Origin: Lewinellaceae bacterium
GTDB taxonomy: Bacteria > Bacteroidota > Bacteroidia > Chitinophagales > Saprospiraceae
DNA length: 64,000 nt
Direction of reading: 5' to 3'
NCBI GenBank assembly: GCA_020636025.1
Contig: JACJYQ010000001.1
Location: 620,001 to 684,000 of the forward strand
A program made the position numbers and the translations under genes. Below are positions 33,207-42,051 of this stretch, piece after piece (position 1 is the first letter of the stretch; the number at the start of each line of letters is the position of its first letter). The notes beneath the pieces are model-generated. The model searched no databases, was not told the origin of the DNA, and saw only the letters and a program-made list of their open reading frames with translations.

Positions 33207-35150
33207 TTACTTTTTCGCTTCAAAAACGTGCAATTCGTTTTTATCACCGTAATACACCCGGTTCTCGAATTCGTCAGCTTTGTAAACTGGTCGGGCGCTG
33301 TCAAAAATCATTTTATCCACCTCTTCACCGGTGTCTTTGTTCACTTTTACCAATACTTTTTCACCAACTTCTTTGTCTTTGGTAAAGAAATAGGAATAGT
33401 CACGGGTTTGTGAGAAAGACTTGAATCGCTCCGCAGGTACAAATCCTGACACCTGATTCAGCGTGTGTCCAGTCTGCATTTGATTCATGCCTTTGTTCAC
33501 TTTTTGACCTCCGCGTTCAGCCATACCTTCATCTGCAGATAGCGAGCCTGCCACCATTTCACCACTTCCTTTCATGGTTTTTGTAAGGCCGGCAACTGAA
33601 TAGGCCGCACTGCCTGCTGCCAGACCAGCGCCCAGGGTATTTGTCCAGAAACGCTTACCATCGAAAGGCGGTTTATAGTGTCTTTCAATCACGTCACCTT
33701 CCGGTTTTACGATCATAAAGTCTTCATCGCCAACAAAGAAGTACACGTCGTCGCGCATTTCCACAGTTGAAATGGCCTGTGTATTGGTTCTTGTTTTTCT
33801 GCCCACAAAACTCTTTTCGAATTTATCCGGGTTGAGGAGGAATATTTTGTTGGCATCAAATACAATGATCGTATTTCTTTTTTCGTCGTACTCCAGTTTA
33901 CTGGTTGGGCTCAGAGCCATAGAATACGCCTTGAATTTGCTATCCTTTTTGGGCAAAAAAACTAACCTGCCCGGGTAAATTCTAATACTTCCATTCTCAT
34001 AGGTGTACGCAGCAAAATTCTCTACCTCTTCTTCCTCGGTTTCTTCGCCATCCAGATACTGAGGTTTTTTCCACATTTTTTTACCGTCCTTGTCCACTTG
34101 CATGGTTTTACCCCAACCATAGGTGATCAAGTGGCCTTCATCGTTATCATCAATTGACTGAATTCTTTTACCGCTGAAATCGCTTTTCCAGATGGCTGTA
34201 CCTTCAGAGGTGTTGTACACATTACAACCTTTTGCATTTACGACCCAAAGCTTGTCTCCCTCCAATGAGTACCATCGAATGACCTCAGATGCCTTTAATG
34301 GCTTTTTCCAGAGTTCTTTACCCGTTTCTACCTCAACGGCATAAATTTCATTTCCCATGCGCTTGGTACCAGCTGACATTGCCTGAGCGATCATGCCACC
34401 TTTATCGTGTTCTACCAGATAGGCGATTTTTTCATCAGGTGAGAAAAATATACGCGCCGGATCCATTTTGTTCTTCCACAAAACTGAACCATCAACAGCC
34501 TTTACAAAAGCTACCTCTTTATCCTTTTGAATAATCATCAGTCGGCTGTTCTGGGCAAAAACAGTTGTGCCATCTTCGACCTGCACTTTTACAGGCTTGG
34601 GCTGATCATCACTGGATGAGGAGGTTACAAATCTTCCAAGTCCACCGCTGACCTTAAACAAATCGGAAGACCACACTTTGGAATTGGACGTTAGATCGAT
34701 CAAGTGAAAACTAACATTGCTTTTGCCTTCGGTGGTAACCAGCACCTTGTCTCCCGGAAGTAATTCGTATTCTTTAACTGTTTTATAAGCATCTGCTTCA
34801 GGGTCGAGCAGGATCTTACCGTCGCGTGTATCTACAATGGTGTTGTTGGATACGGCGTAGGGCGAATTGTTGATCTCAAAAAAGTCCAGCGTCTCTTCAT
34901 TGCCCAATTTGGCCATGGTGGCATTCATTTTGGAGCGTTTGATCTGCCACTTCACCGATTTCGTTTTGACATCAATTCCGGCATAACAATCGTCTCCACG
35001 TACAATGGGTACGCCTGTAAGGGTATGAAAGAAGATTTCATTGGTTCCACAAGGAAGTTCGGTTTTCCAGTCGGCTGCTCTTTGAGAAAATAGGGATGTA
35101 AAGCCCAGCAGCAGCATGGCTGCGGCGAGCAAGAATTTAGGAGTTGTCAT
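33207..35150 (-). CDS. PQQ-like beta-propeller protein with a glycine-rich insertion
   Basis: A 647-residue protein with a Sec signal (FLLAAAMLLLGFTSLFSQ). Repeating WKxxL/DGKxLW-type strands (VDGSVLWKNKM, TGKELWKKPLK, GTAIWKSDF, DGKKMWKKPQ) identify a PQQ-like quinoprotein propeller; the PQQ cofactor itself is not implied. Near residues 500-570 the propeller is interrupted by a Gly/Ala-rich, partly hydrophobic stretch (GAGLAAGSAAYSVAGL) and a Gly/Met/Gln-rich stretch. An envelope role, perhaps scaffolding, is likely but not shown. It is transcribed toward the 33161 hairpin. Confidence 0.75.
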   Translation of the reverse strand: MTTPKFLLAAAMLLLGFTSLFSQRAADWKTELPCGTNEIFFHTLTGVPIVRGDDCYAGIDVKTKSVKWQIKRSKMNATMAKLGNEETLDFFEINNSPYAVSNNTIVDTRDGKILLDPEADAYKTVKEYELLPGDKVLVTTEGKSNVSFHLIDLTSNSKVWSSDLFKVSGGLGRFVTSSSSDDQPKPVKVQVEDGTTVFAQNSRLMIIQKDKEVAFVKAVDGSVLWKNKMDPARIFFSPDEKIAYLVEHDKGGMIAQAMSAGTKRMGNEIYAVEVETGKELWKKPLKASEVIRWYSLEGDKLWVVNAKGCNVYNTSEGTAIWKSDFSGKRIQSIDDNDEGHLITYGWGKTMQVDKDGKKMWKKPQYLDGEETEEEEVENFAAYTYENGSIRIYPGRLVFLPKKDSKFKAYSMALSPTSKLEYDEKRNTIIVFDANKIFLLNPDKFEKSFVGRKTRTNTQAISTVEMRDDVYFFVGDEDFMIVKPEGDVIERHYKPPFDGKRFWTNTLGAGLAAGSAAYSVAGLTKTMKGSGEMVAGSLSADEGMAERGGQKVNKGMNQMQTGHTLNQVSGFVPAERFKSFSQTRDYSYFFTKDKEVGEKVLVKVNKDTGEEVDKMIFDSARPVYKADEFENRVYYGDKNELHVFEAKK

Positions 35151-35667
35151 AAAGTGTAAAAAGTGATTTGAGTGAAAGTTTGACTTAATATCTATAGCTA
35201 AATCAGGTGGGATGGCATACTGGAATTAAAGTGATTATGATGATTTGATTGATTTCAAATATTTGATTTTCAAATGATTGCGTGACCATGATTTCCACAA
35301 GCACTTTTCGTTGACTATAATACAGTATTATGGTAAAAGCACAGGCACAAATATAAATTAAAAGCATTCTGAAAAAAGGATTAAAAAAATGTAAAGCGCT
35401 TGAGTCGTTTGTCAAATCATATCTCGTTGTTGTTTGCTCGTGGTGCTCCTCTGGAAACATCAACGGTGTCATGTGAAATTGCAAACCACTACTGCATTAA
35501 TAAGGTAAGAATTAGGCGTAGATTTATTTTTTACATATTTGAATTCCGGATGTAAAAAATATTGATTTACAGTTCACATTTATTCCTCTCCCGCCATATT
35601 ATAATAATTACGGTCTGGTGAATTCACAAAGCACCATTATTGTTCACCTTTTAATTCCTCAATTATT
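35151..35667. other. 517-bp AT-rich divergent intergenic region
   Basis: It separates the divergent propeller and EEP genes. It contains the first copy of the 35-bp direct repeat (35425-35459). CAAATATA at 35348-35355 is an exact -7 box for the minus strand but has no TTG partner and is about 200 nt from that gene. A 93-codon minus ORF (35203-35484) lacks coding features and runs through the repeat. No RNA gene was recognised. Confidence 0.6.
35425..35459. repeat. 35-bp direct repeat, left copy
   Basis: Matches 36536-36570 at 34 of 35 positions (core GCTCGTGGTGCTCCTCTGG). The following bases (CATCAACGG) are a degraded form of the arm that completes a hairpin in the right copy. The two copies flank the EEP-family gene. 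Confidence 0.85.
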
Positions 35668-36510
35668 ATGGCAAAAGCATTTAGTGTATTATCCTGGAAC
35701 GTGGAGCATTTTGGCGCAACCAATGCCGATCGCGACAAGCCCAACAAGCCGGTAGGACCCATCATTGAGTTAATTGCAGCACAAAAAGCTGATGTAATCG
35801 CTATCTATGAAGTTGTAGGAAAAGTTGTGTTTACTGAGATAGCGCAGAAAATGCCGAATTATCAATTTTATATAACTGAAGGTCCTCAGACTCAAGAGAT
35901 TCTGGTAGGAGTGAAACGCTCGTTATTTGCCTTTTTTACACAAAAACTGGAATTTAAATCTGGAGAACCAGCCTTGAGACCCGGAGCCTTGTTAACCCTG
36001 GTAATTGATGGTGTCAACTATCCGCTTCTCTTCTTGCACCTAAAGAGCCTCAGCGAGCCGAAAGGTTTTGGATTGCGCGATGACATGACTCAAAGGGCTA
36101 TGAAATTCCGAAAAGTTTTGAACCGGGCGGCTGGACAAAACGGTCAATCGAATTTTGTCTTTCTTGGCGATCTGAATACCATGGGTATGAATTTATCCTA
36201 CAGTAAAAAAGACATTTCAGGAACAGAAGAAATTGATCGAATGGAGAAACGCCTGGCACACAAAAGCATCAATATGCGTATCCTGAATAAATCTCAGTCG
36301 AATACCTATTGGCCTGGAGCTAATTCAAGCTACGAACCCAGCAACCTGGATCATGTTGTGGCTGCAGAGCACATGAAATTCAAGAAATTTGGCGCTAACG
36401 AGGTTAGAGTCAGCGGCTGGGTAGATGAAACATCTGATGCCAAAAAAGATGACTGGGTAAAAACCTATTCAGATCATGCTATGCTGTATTTTGAAGTGCA
36501 AAAGGTTTGA
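35668..36510 (+). CDS. Endonuclease/exonuclease/phosphatase (EEP) family protein
   Basis: A 280-residue single-domain metal-dependent hydrolase of the DNase I/AP-endonuclease/phosphatase superfamily. Motifs in order: WNVEHFG, IYEVVG (metal-binding Glu), LFLHLKS, FLGDLNTMG, SNLDHVVA and YSDHAMLYFEV (catalytic Asp-His). No signal peptide, so probably cytoplasmic; DNA, RNA or a phospho-ester could be the substrate. The gene is isolated and flanked by a 35-bp direct repeat, which may mean local transposition or insertion. Confidence 0.85.
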   Translation: MAKAFSVLSWNVEHFGATNADRDKPNKPVGPIIELIAAQKADVIAIYEVVGKVVFTEIAQKMPNYQFYITEGPQTQEILVGVKRSLFAFFTQKLEFKSGEPALRPGALLTLVIDGVNYPLLFLHLKSLSEPKGFGLRDDMTQRAMKFRKVLNRAAGQNGQSNFVFLGDLNTMGMNLSYSKKDISGTEEIDRMEKRLAHKSINMRILNKSQSNTYWPGANSSYEPSNLDHVVAAEHMKFKKFGANEVRVSGWVDETSDAKKDDWVKTYSDHAMLYFEVQKV

Positions 36511-36535
36511 TTTGAGCGAATTGAAAAGCATTCAG

Positions 36536-36578
36536 CGTTGTCGTTTGCTCGTGGTGCTCCTCTGGAAACACCACGAGC
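36536..36578. repeat. 35-bp direct repeat, right copy, with perfect hairpin
   Basis: This copy continues into a 10-bp perfect stem, GCTCGTGGTG (36547-36556) with CACCACGAGC (36569-36578), around a 12-nt loop. It lies between the convergent EEP and tex genes and could terminate both. The flanks (TCAG before, GCGGCGG after) also surround hairpin 1 at 33115, hinting at one element family with differing stems. Confidence 0.8.
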
Positions 36579-36598
36579 GGCGGTTATAAATCTTTGTC

Positions 36599-38716
36599 TT
36601 ACAAAGACTTCATACTCAAGGCAACCCTCTTCCGCTGAAGATCCACTTTTACAACCCGGACCGTCACCTGTTGTCCTAGGGTCACTATATCCATCGGGTT
36701 TTTGACAAACTTATCGGCCATTTGGGACACGTGTACCAAGCCGCTGTCCTTAATACCGATGTCGACAAAGGCACCGAAATTGGTAATATTGGTCACAATG
36801 CCTGGTAATACCATACCCTCATGAATGTCTTCAATGGAATGAACATTTGCAAATTGAAAAGCCTGGGCTGAGCCCCTTGGATCCAGTCCGGGTTTTTCCA
36901 GTTCTTTCATGATGTCCTGTAGGGTAGGGAGGCCTACATCGCCGCTCACATATTGTCTCAGGTTAATGCGCGCCCTGTTTGCTTTGTCGTGAATCAGATC
37001 ATTTGGTTTGCATCCCAGGTCATCCGCCATTTTTTCAACCAGAGAATATCGTTCCGGGTGAACACCTGTATTATCCAGTGGATTTTTGGCATCGCGTATC
37101 CGCAAGAATCCGGCACATTGCTCAAAGGCCTTGTCGCCCAACCGGGGTACCTTTTTCAGGTCGTTTCGCTTTTGAAAGGCGCCATTTTCCTGACGATAGC
37201 TCACAATGTTTTGAGCCAATACCGGCCCCAAACCGGAAACATGGGTAAGCAAATGCTTGCTTGCTGTATTCAAGTTGATGCCCACGGCATTTACACAACT
37301 TTCCACTGTACGATCCAGACTTTCTTTCAGTTGATTCTGATTGACATCGTGCTGATATTGCCCAACACCAATGCTCTTTGGATCAATTTTTACCAATTCT
37401 GCCAAAGGATCCATCAATCTTCGTCCAATACTAACAGCTCCTCTTACCGTGATATCTTCCGTAGGAAACTCTTCACGGGCGACTTCAGAGGCGGAGTAAA
37501 TCGAAGCGCCCGCTTCATTCACCTGAAACACTTCAACAGGGTGAACAAATTTGATCCCGGCCAGAAAATCCATGGTTTCACGACCTGCTGTTCCATTTCC
37601 CACAGCAATGGCTTCTATTTTATGCTTTTCTACCAAGTGCTCAACTTCAGAAGCGCTTTCAAAAGTTCTTCTTTGGGGCTCGTGCGGGTAAATGGCTGTG
37701 TTCTCGAGAAGGGTTCCTCTTTCGTCCAAACAAACCACCTTGCAGCCGGTTCTGAACCCCGGATCTATGCCCATAATCCTTTTTTCTCCTAATGGGGCTG
37801 ACAACAACAACTGTCGAAGATTATCGGCGAAAACACGGATCGCCTCTGTATCCGCTTTTTCCTTGGAACTGTTTCTGAATTCTGTTTCTATACCCGGTTG
37901 TAACAGTCTTTTGTAGGAATCTTTAACCGCAGTGCGCACTTCAGAAGCAGAATCTCCGTAACCAATCACAAACATTTTTTCCAGGTCCTGTACTGCTTGT
38001 TCTTCTTCCGGCGCAATGCTTACGCGAAGAAAGCCTTCTTCTTCTCCACGACGCATGGCAAGCAGGCGGTGGCTCGGACATTTGGTCAGCGGTTCGCTCC
38101 ATTCAAAATAGTCGAGGTATTTTTTACCTTCTTCGTCCTTACCTTTTACCAACCTGGAAGCAATTATAGCTCCACGTTCAAAATGCCTTCTGATCTTGTC
38201 ACGAGCCTTTACATCTTCACTGACCCATTCCGCAATGATATCCCTGGCACCTTGTAGCGCTTCCTCAACACTGGGTACCTGATCATTGATGTAGGCAGCA
38301 GCTATTGCCTCAAGTTCACGATCTTTTTGGGAAAATATTCTTTTAGCGAGAGGCTCAAGACCCTTTTCAATGGCAATGGTTGCCCGGGTTTTCCGCTTTG
38401 GACGATATGGCAGATAAATGTCTTCGAGCTCAGTCAGCGTGAGCGCATTTTCGATGCTTTTTCTCAACTCGGGAGTCATTTTTCCTTGTTCTTCAATGCT
38501 TTGCAATATCGTTTCCCGGCGTTTATCCAGTTCCTGCATTTTTTTCCAGGCATCCTGAATTTCTGTGATTTTTACTTCGTCGAGTTCGCCTGTAGCTTCT
38601 TTTCTGTATCGTGCAATAAATGGAATGGTCGCACCACCTTCAAGCAATTCTATTACTGCTTCAACTTTCCTGGCAGCAATTCCTGTTAATGGGGCGATTC
38701 TAGGTGCGTATGACAT
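36599..38716 (-). CDS. tex: Tex family RNA-binding transcription accessory protein
   Basis: A 705-residue cytoplasmic protein. Tex-N helices at the start (ATIPFIARYRKEATGELDEVKITEI), a YqgF/RNase H-like core (RIMGIDPGFRTGCKVVCLD), helix-hairpin-helix repeats (LNTASKHLLTHVSGLGPVLAQNIV) and a C-terminal S1 RNA-binding domain (GMVLPGIVTNITNFGAFVDIGIKDSGLVH). Tex is conserved and affects transcription; it is related to eukaryotic Spt6. It is slightly shorter than many homologues but all domains are present. Confidence 0.95.
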   Translation of the reverse strand: MSYAPRIAPLTGIAARKVEAVIELLEGGATIPFIARYRKEATGELDEVKITEIQDAWKKMQELDKRRETILQSIEEQGKMTPELRKSIENALTLTELEDIYLPYRPKRKTRATIAIEKGLEPLAKRIFSQKDRELEAIAAAYINDQVPSVEEALQGARDIIAEWVSEDVKARDKIRRHFERGAIIASRLVKGKDEEGKKYLDYFEWSEPLTKCPSHRLLAMRRGEEEGFLRVSIAPEEEQAVQDLEKMFVIGYGDSASEVRTAVKDSYKRLLQPGIETEFRNSSKEKADTEAIRVFADNLRQLLLSAPLGEKRIMGIDPGFRTGCKVVCLDERGTLLENTAIYPHEPQRRTFESASEVEHLVEKHKIEAIAVGNGTAGRETMDFLAGIKFVHPVEVFQVNEAGASIYSASEVAREEFPTEDITVRGAVSIGRRLMDPLAELVKIDPKSIGVGQYQHDVNQNQLKESLDRTVESCVNAVGINLNTASKHLLTHVSGLGPVLAQNIVSYRQENGAFQKRNDLKKVPRLGDKAFEQCAGFLRIRDAKNPLDNTGVHPERYSLVEKMADDLGCKPNDLIHDKANRARINLRQYVSGDVGLPTLQDIMKELEKPGLDPRGSAQAFQFANVHSIEDIHEGMVLPGIVTNITNFGAFVDIGIKDSGLVHVSQMADKFVKNPMDIVTLGQQVTVRVVKVDLQRKRVALSMKSL

Positions 38717-38732
38717 ACTATTTTGTTTGCCG

Positions 38733-38763
38733 CAAAGGTCATTTTCCTTTCAAATTTTCACAA
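38733..38763 (-). promoter_or_regulatory. Candidate tex promoter
   Basis: On the minus strand TTG (38763-38761), a 20-nt spacer and GACCTTTG (38740-38733), one mismatch from TAnnTTTG. It is back to back with the promoter at 38795. Confidence 0.5.
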
Positions 38764-38794
38764 TAAACGGACTATGAAGTTACCAACACAAAAT

Positions 38795-38827
38795 TTGCCG
38801 ACAGCCGATTTTGAGCACCTATCTTTG
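38795..38827 (+). promoter_or_regulatory. Promoter of the endonuclease I gene
   Basis: TTG (38795-38797), a 22-nt spacer and an exact TATCTTTG (38820-38827). The predicted start near 38834 gives a 20-nt leader. Confidence 0.7.
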
Positions 38828-38853
38828 CAAAAGCTTAAACCTACGGCTTCTTT

Positions 38854-39972
38854 ATGCGCACAATAATTTCCATTCTGATATTCAGCTTTATCATTAAACC
38901 GGCAGAAAAACTGATTGCCCAGGGCACTCAGGATGTGTTTCCGGGGCTAATGGGACAGGAACTGATAGACAGCTTATCCCATAATTATCGACCTGCCACC
39001 GTACTTGATTATGCCAACTCTCGCGATACGCTTTATGCCAAAATCCTCTCTCTTGATGACGATAGCATACACTGCATTTATTCCGGTCACGCCGTGTATC
39101 TGGATCGTACTCAGGATCCCACACAATACATTTACCAAAATGGCGGATCAAACGGCATGAACACGGAACATGCATATCCGCAAGGGAAAGGGGCCACTTC
39201 TGGCACCAATGCGCACAGCGACATGCACCATTTGTTTCCAACCCGAATTGCCGTAAATGAGGCCAGAGGTGAAAAACCCTTTGGAGATATTCCGGATGCC
39301 CAGACTCAAAAATGGTTTTATCGCAACCAGGTATTAAGCAACATTCCACCCGATCATATTGACTGGTACGCGGAATCGGGAAGCACTTATTTTGAGCCAA
39401 GAGAAGAGTCCAAAGGGGACATCGCCAGGGCCATTTTTTATTTTTACACCGTATACCGCGGACAGGCAAATCAGGCAGATCCCAATTTTTTTGACTTGCA
39501 GCGATCAACACTTTGCCAATGGACAGAGATGGACCTGGTAGATTCGGCTGAATTGAGAAAAACCTGGTTAATTGCTTCCTATCAGGATGGCAAACCAAAT
39601 CCGTTTGTTATTGATTGTACACTGGCCTACAGAAGTTGGTGCCCGGAGATGACTCCAAGCTGTATTGCCTCTTCAAAAACTCCATTTGTCAATAATCTTG
39701 GTCTGAGTCTCTCTCCTCAACCGGCCGGCGATCACTTGAATGTAAGAATGAATTTGCCTTTTTCAGGAAAGCTGCAAATCAGGGTATTGTCGCTTGTGGG
39801 CTCTGAAATCAAGCGTTTGGAAGTGGACGATGTATCCTCGGGACAATTTATACTTCCTTTAAATACCGATTGGTTCAATGGCAATCGTTCCTGGACGGGG
39901 CTTATGGAAGTAAATTTGTACTCAAGGGGCGGTCGAGCTCGCCAGACGGTACCGGTGATTTTGGTTCGTTGA
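38854..39972 (+). CDS. Secreted endonuclease I family nuclease
   Basis: A 372-residue nuclease of the NucM/EndA family. A signal peptide (MRTIISILIFSFIIKPAEKLIAQ) precedes the family motif NTEHAYPQGKGA near residues 102-113 and SDMHHLFPT, which hold the catalytic His and metal ligands. Such enzymes degrade extracellular DNA or RNA. Residues 275-372 form a beta-rich tail (LSLSPQPAGDHLNVRM, LQIRVLSLVGSEI) that resembles a type A sorting domain but lacks its usual ending. A MITE-like end follows 9 bases after the stop. Confidence 0.9.
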   Translation: MRTIISILIFSFIIKPAEKLIAQGTQDVFPGLMGQELIDSLSHNYRPATVLDYANSRDTLYAKILSLDDDSIHCIYSGHAVYLDRTQDPTQYIYQNGGSNGMNTEHAYPQGKGATSGTNAHSDMHHLFPTRIAVNEARGEKPFGDIPDAQTQKWFYRNQVLSNIPPDHIDWYAESGSTYFEPREESKGDIARAIFYFYTVYRGQANQADPNFFDLQRSTLCQWTEMDLVDSAELRKTWLIASYQDGKPNPFVIDCTLAYRSWCPEMTPSCIASSKTPFVNNLGLSLSPQPAGDHLNVRMNLPFSGKLQIRVLSLVGSEIKRLEVDDVSSGQFILPLNTDWFNGNRSWTGLMEVNLYSRGGRARQTVPVILVR

Positions 39973-39980
39973 AATAATAA

Positions 39981-39997
39981 GAGCTTGTTCAGGTTTC
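39981..39997 (+). mobile_element. Possible solo end of a MITE-like element
   Basis: GAGCTTGTTCAGGTTTC matches the terminal inverted repeat of the element at 51724 at 16 of 17 positions. No matching opposite end is found in the following 100 bases. Just after it are three CGCAGATTT/CGCACAGATTT-like words (40015-40060), another repeat type. It may be a relic. Confidence 0.4.
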
Positions 39998-40118
39998 AAG
40001 TAGGCATTTTATTTCGCACAGATTTGACGCGGATTGTTTTCGCAGATTTCCGCAGATTTTTGAATGAAATTCCAACTTGATTAAAAAGTTAGTTTTTCAC
40101 GTCCAAGATTTTGTTTCT

Positions 40119-40652
40119 ATGAGCGACACATCTGTAAAGCAATCACTTAGCGAATTTTACCAACTAAATAATTTCGAGGCTGATGGCGGAGTTTCAAACT
40201 TGGTATCCTGGGCCAAAGTTGGTCCATTTACATTTCCAATCCTCAATCTCAAATCAAGAAAGAAAGCCCTGATTTTTCACGATTTGCACCACTTAATAAC
40301 TGGTTATCAAACAAATATGAGAGGTGAGGCAGAAATCAGCGCTTGGGAGATAGCCTCTGGTGGCTGGGGTAGACTATGGTATATTTGGGGCATTGTGCTC
40401 TCTGGTTTTGCATTTGGTGTAGCTTTTTACCCTAAAACCACCAAAAAGGCATTTGAGGTAGGCAATGGCTGCCGAAACGCCTACGCATCCGGCATTAAAA
40501 TTAACGACCTGCTAAATCTGGAATTAAATGAGCTGAGAGACCTGACTCAAACCAAAAACCACTCACATCGCAGTTATTCCTTTTGGGCAATTTTAAGTGT
40601 AGCTTTAATCACCATCCCCCCGACAGTCATTATCTTATTGGTTTTCAGTTAG
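40119..40652 (+). CDS. Coq4-like protein with C-terminal membrane segments
   Basis: A 177-residue protein. It contains the HDxxHx11E motif that defines the Coq4 family: His54, Asp55, His58 and Glu70 (HDLHHLITG, then RGE). One hydrophobic stretch follows at about 85-105 and one at the end (155-175), so it is probably membrane-bound. In eukaryotes Coq4 binds metal and acts in ubiquinone synthesis; bacteria of this group normally make menaquinone, so the role must differ. I chose ATG 40119; the frame is open to a TTG at 40077. Confidence 0.65.
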   Translation: MSDTSVKQSLSEFYQLNNFEADGGVSNLVSWAKVGPFTFPILNLKSRKKALIFHDLHHLITGYQTNMRGEAEISAWEIASGGWGRLWYIWGIVLSGFAFGVAFYPKTTKKAFEVGNGCRNAYASGIKINDLLNLELNELRDLTQTKNHSHRSYSFWAILSVALITIPPTVIILLVFS

Positions 40653-40674
40653 ACTCACTTAAGTAGCGCTAAAT

Positions 40675-40748
40675 GAACAACGAAAAATGAACAATGAAAA
40701 ACGGATCATTATCATTGTCCTTTGTTCATTGTCCGTTGTTCATTGTTC
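40675..40748. repeat. Ten-unit heptamer palindrome between convergent genes
   Basis: Left arm: five contiguous 7-mers, GAACAAC, GAAAAAT, GAACAAT, GAAAAAC, GGATCAT (40675-40709). Right arm, as reverse complement from 40748 to 40714: GAACAAT, GAACAAC, GGACAAT, GAACAAA, GGACAAT. Only 4 nt separate the arms, and each pair of units differs at one or two positions. The stop codon of the minus-strand gene (40749-40747) overlaps the last unit. Likely a two-way terminator hairpin. Confidence 0.85.
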
Positions 40749-42051
40749 ACTTCTTAATCCACGTACTCGGATCCACCCTTTCCTTCTGATGCCAAAGCTC
40801 AAAATGCAGTTCGGAGCTTCCGGTGATCGGGTTGTTGCTTACCAGTCCAATGGCTTCATTGGCGCTTACATTCTCATCCTTGCTTAAATTGGTTTCCGAT
40901 AAATTGGAATACACGGTGTAATAATCCCCGTGCTGAATAATGACTGTATAGTCGTGACCAGGTATATATTGAATTCCTGCGACCCGTCCATCAAAAATAG
41001 CCCTGACTAAAGCACTTTCCTTTGTTCGAATATCGATTCCGTTGTTTGTGATTTCAATATTTTTAAGTGTAGGGTGTTTCTGCCTTCCGTATCGTCTGGA
41101 AATAAAGCCGCTTTCTACTGGCCATGGCAATCGGCCTTTGCTCTTTAAAAATTGCAGTGTCGCCAGATCAATTTCGGCACTATTGTCAACAACAGTCTCG
41201 GAAGCAATCTCCTCCTTTTTAACTGTATTGGTGTTCACAACAGGCTTATCGGCTGTTAATGGCTTGGATACTGCAGGCTTTGCCTTTCTGGCTTCATCCA
41301 CTCGCTTTCGAACTTCCTCGGTAATAATTTTTTCAATGGCTTTATTTAGCTCTTCATGCGCGGCTTGCTTCTTTTCCAGATCAGTTTTAAGTCTGGACTC
41401 ATCCTTATACAGGAATTTGAGCATTTTATCTTTCTCACCCAGTTCAATTCTCAGCGCCTCTCTTTGACTTTCCATAGTACCAAGCAGGGTTTCTTTTTCA
41501 GTCCGCGATATTTCCAGGGCCTCCGATTTTCTGGCCAGCATGGCTTGTGTGGCCGCTATGGCCAAAGCCTGCTCACGCCTGCGCTTATCGTATTTCCGCA
41601 GGAATAGCCAACGACGAAATGCCTGATTTAAATTGTCGGCAGAGAGAATATACAACAAAGGGTTGCTGATTGTTTTTTGCCGAAATGCGCTTCTGACAAT
41701 TCGACCATAATCAGCTCGCATTTTGACCAGGTCATCGTTTAAGGAGCTGATTACCATCTTATTGCGAGTGATTCCTTCCTCGGCAGCAATCAATTCAGAT
41801 TGAAGGGTTTGGATCAGAATTTCGCGGTTCTGAATCTGGCTCTGAAGCGCCAGATAGCGGTCGTATGTGGCATCCTTGTTCTCCTTGGTCTTTTTGATCA
41901 TTTGCTCTGTGGCGGCAATGTCGCGAATGATCTTTTTCCGCTTGTTTTCGAGATCTTTCTTTGACTGTGCTTCAAGTAGTATTGGAAGCATCAAAAAAAG
42001 GAAGCAGAGTTGTATTAAGAGGCTGGGCGCCTTAGTAATCCACTTTTTCAT
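40747..42051 (-). CDS. EnvC-like murein hydrolase activator (degenerate M23 domain)
   Basis: A 434-residue secreted protein: signal (SLLIQLCFLFLMLPILLEAQ), long coiled coils (25-240, with DLENKRKKIIRDI and TLQSELIAAEEG) and a C-terminal LytM/M23 domain (about 335-434). The M23 zinc ligands look lost: the first motif is NNGIDI rather than HxGxD with His, and the last is ELHFELW rather than HLHFE. EnvC-type proteins with such changes activate cell-wall amidases during division instead of cutting peptidoglycan. The start is ATG 42051, overlapping the DUF4292 stop by 20 nt. Confidence 0.88.
   Translation of the reverse strand: MKKWITKAPSLLIQLCFLFLMLPILLEAQSKKDLENKRKKIIRDIAATEQMIKKTKENKDATYDRYLALQSQIQNREILIQTLQSELIAAEEGITRNKMVISSLNDDLVKMRADYGRIVRSAFRQKTISNPLLYILSADNLNQAFRRWLFLRKYDKRRREQALAIAATQAMLARKSEALEISRTEKETLLGTMESQREALRIELGEKDKMLKFLYKDESRLKTDLEKKQAAHEELNKAIEKIITEEVRKRVDEARKAKPAVSKPLTADKPVVNTNTVKKEEIASETVVDNSAEIDLATLQFLKSKGRLPWPVESGFISRRYGRQKHPTLKNIEITNNGIDIRTKESALVRAIFDGRVAGIQYIPGHDYTVIIQHGDYYTVYSNLSETNLSKDENVSANEAIGLVSNNPITGSSELHFELWHQKERVDPSTWIKK

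Noticed and set aside
35203..35484. 93-codon minus-strand ORF in the 517-bp gap
   Set aside because: It crosses the direct repeat, has no recognisable domain or start signal, and its composition follows the AT-rich spacer.
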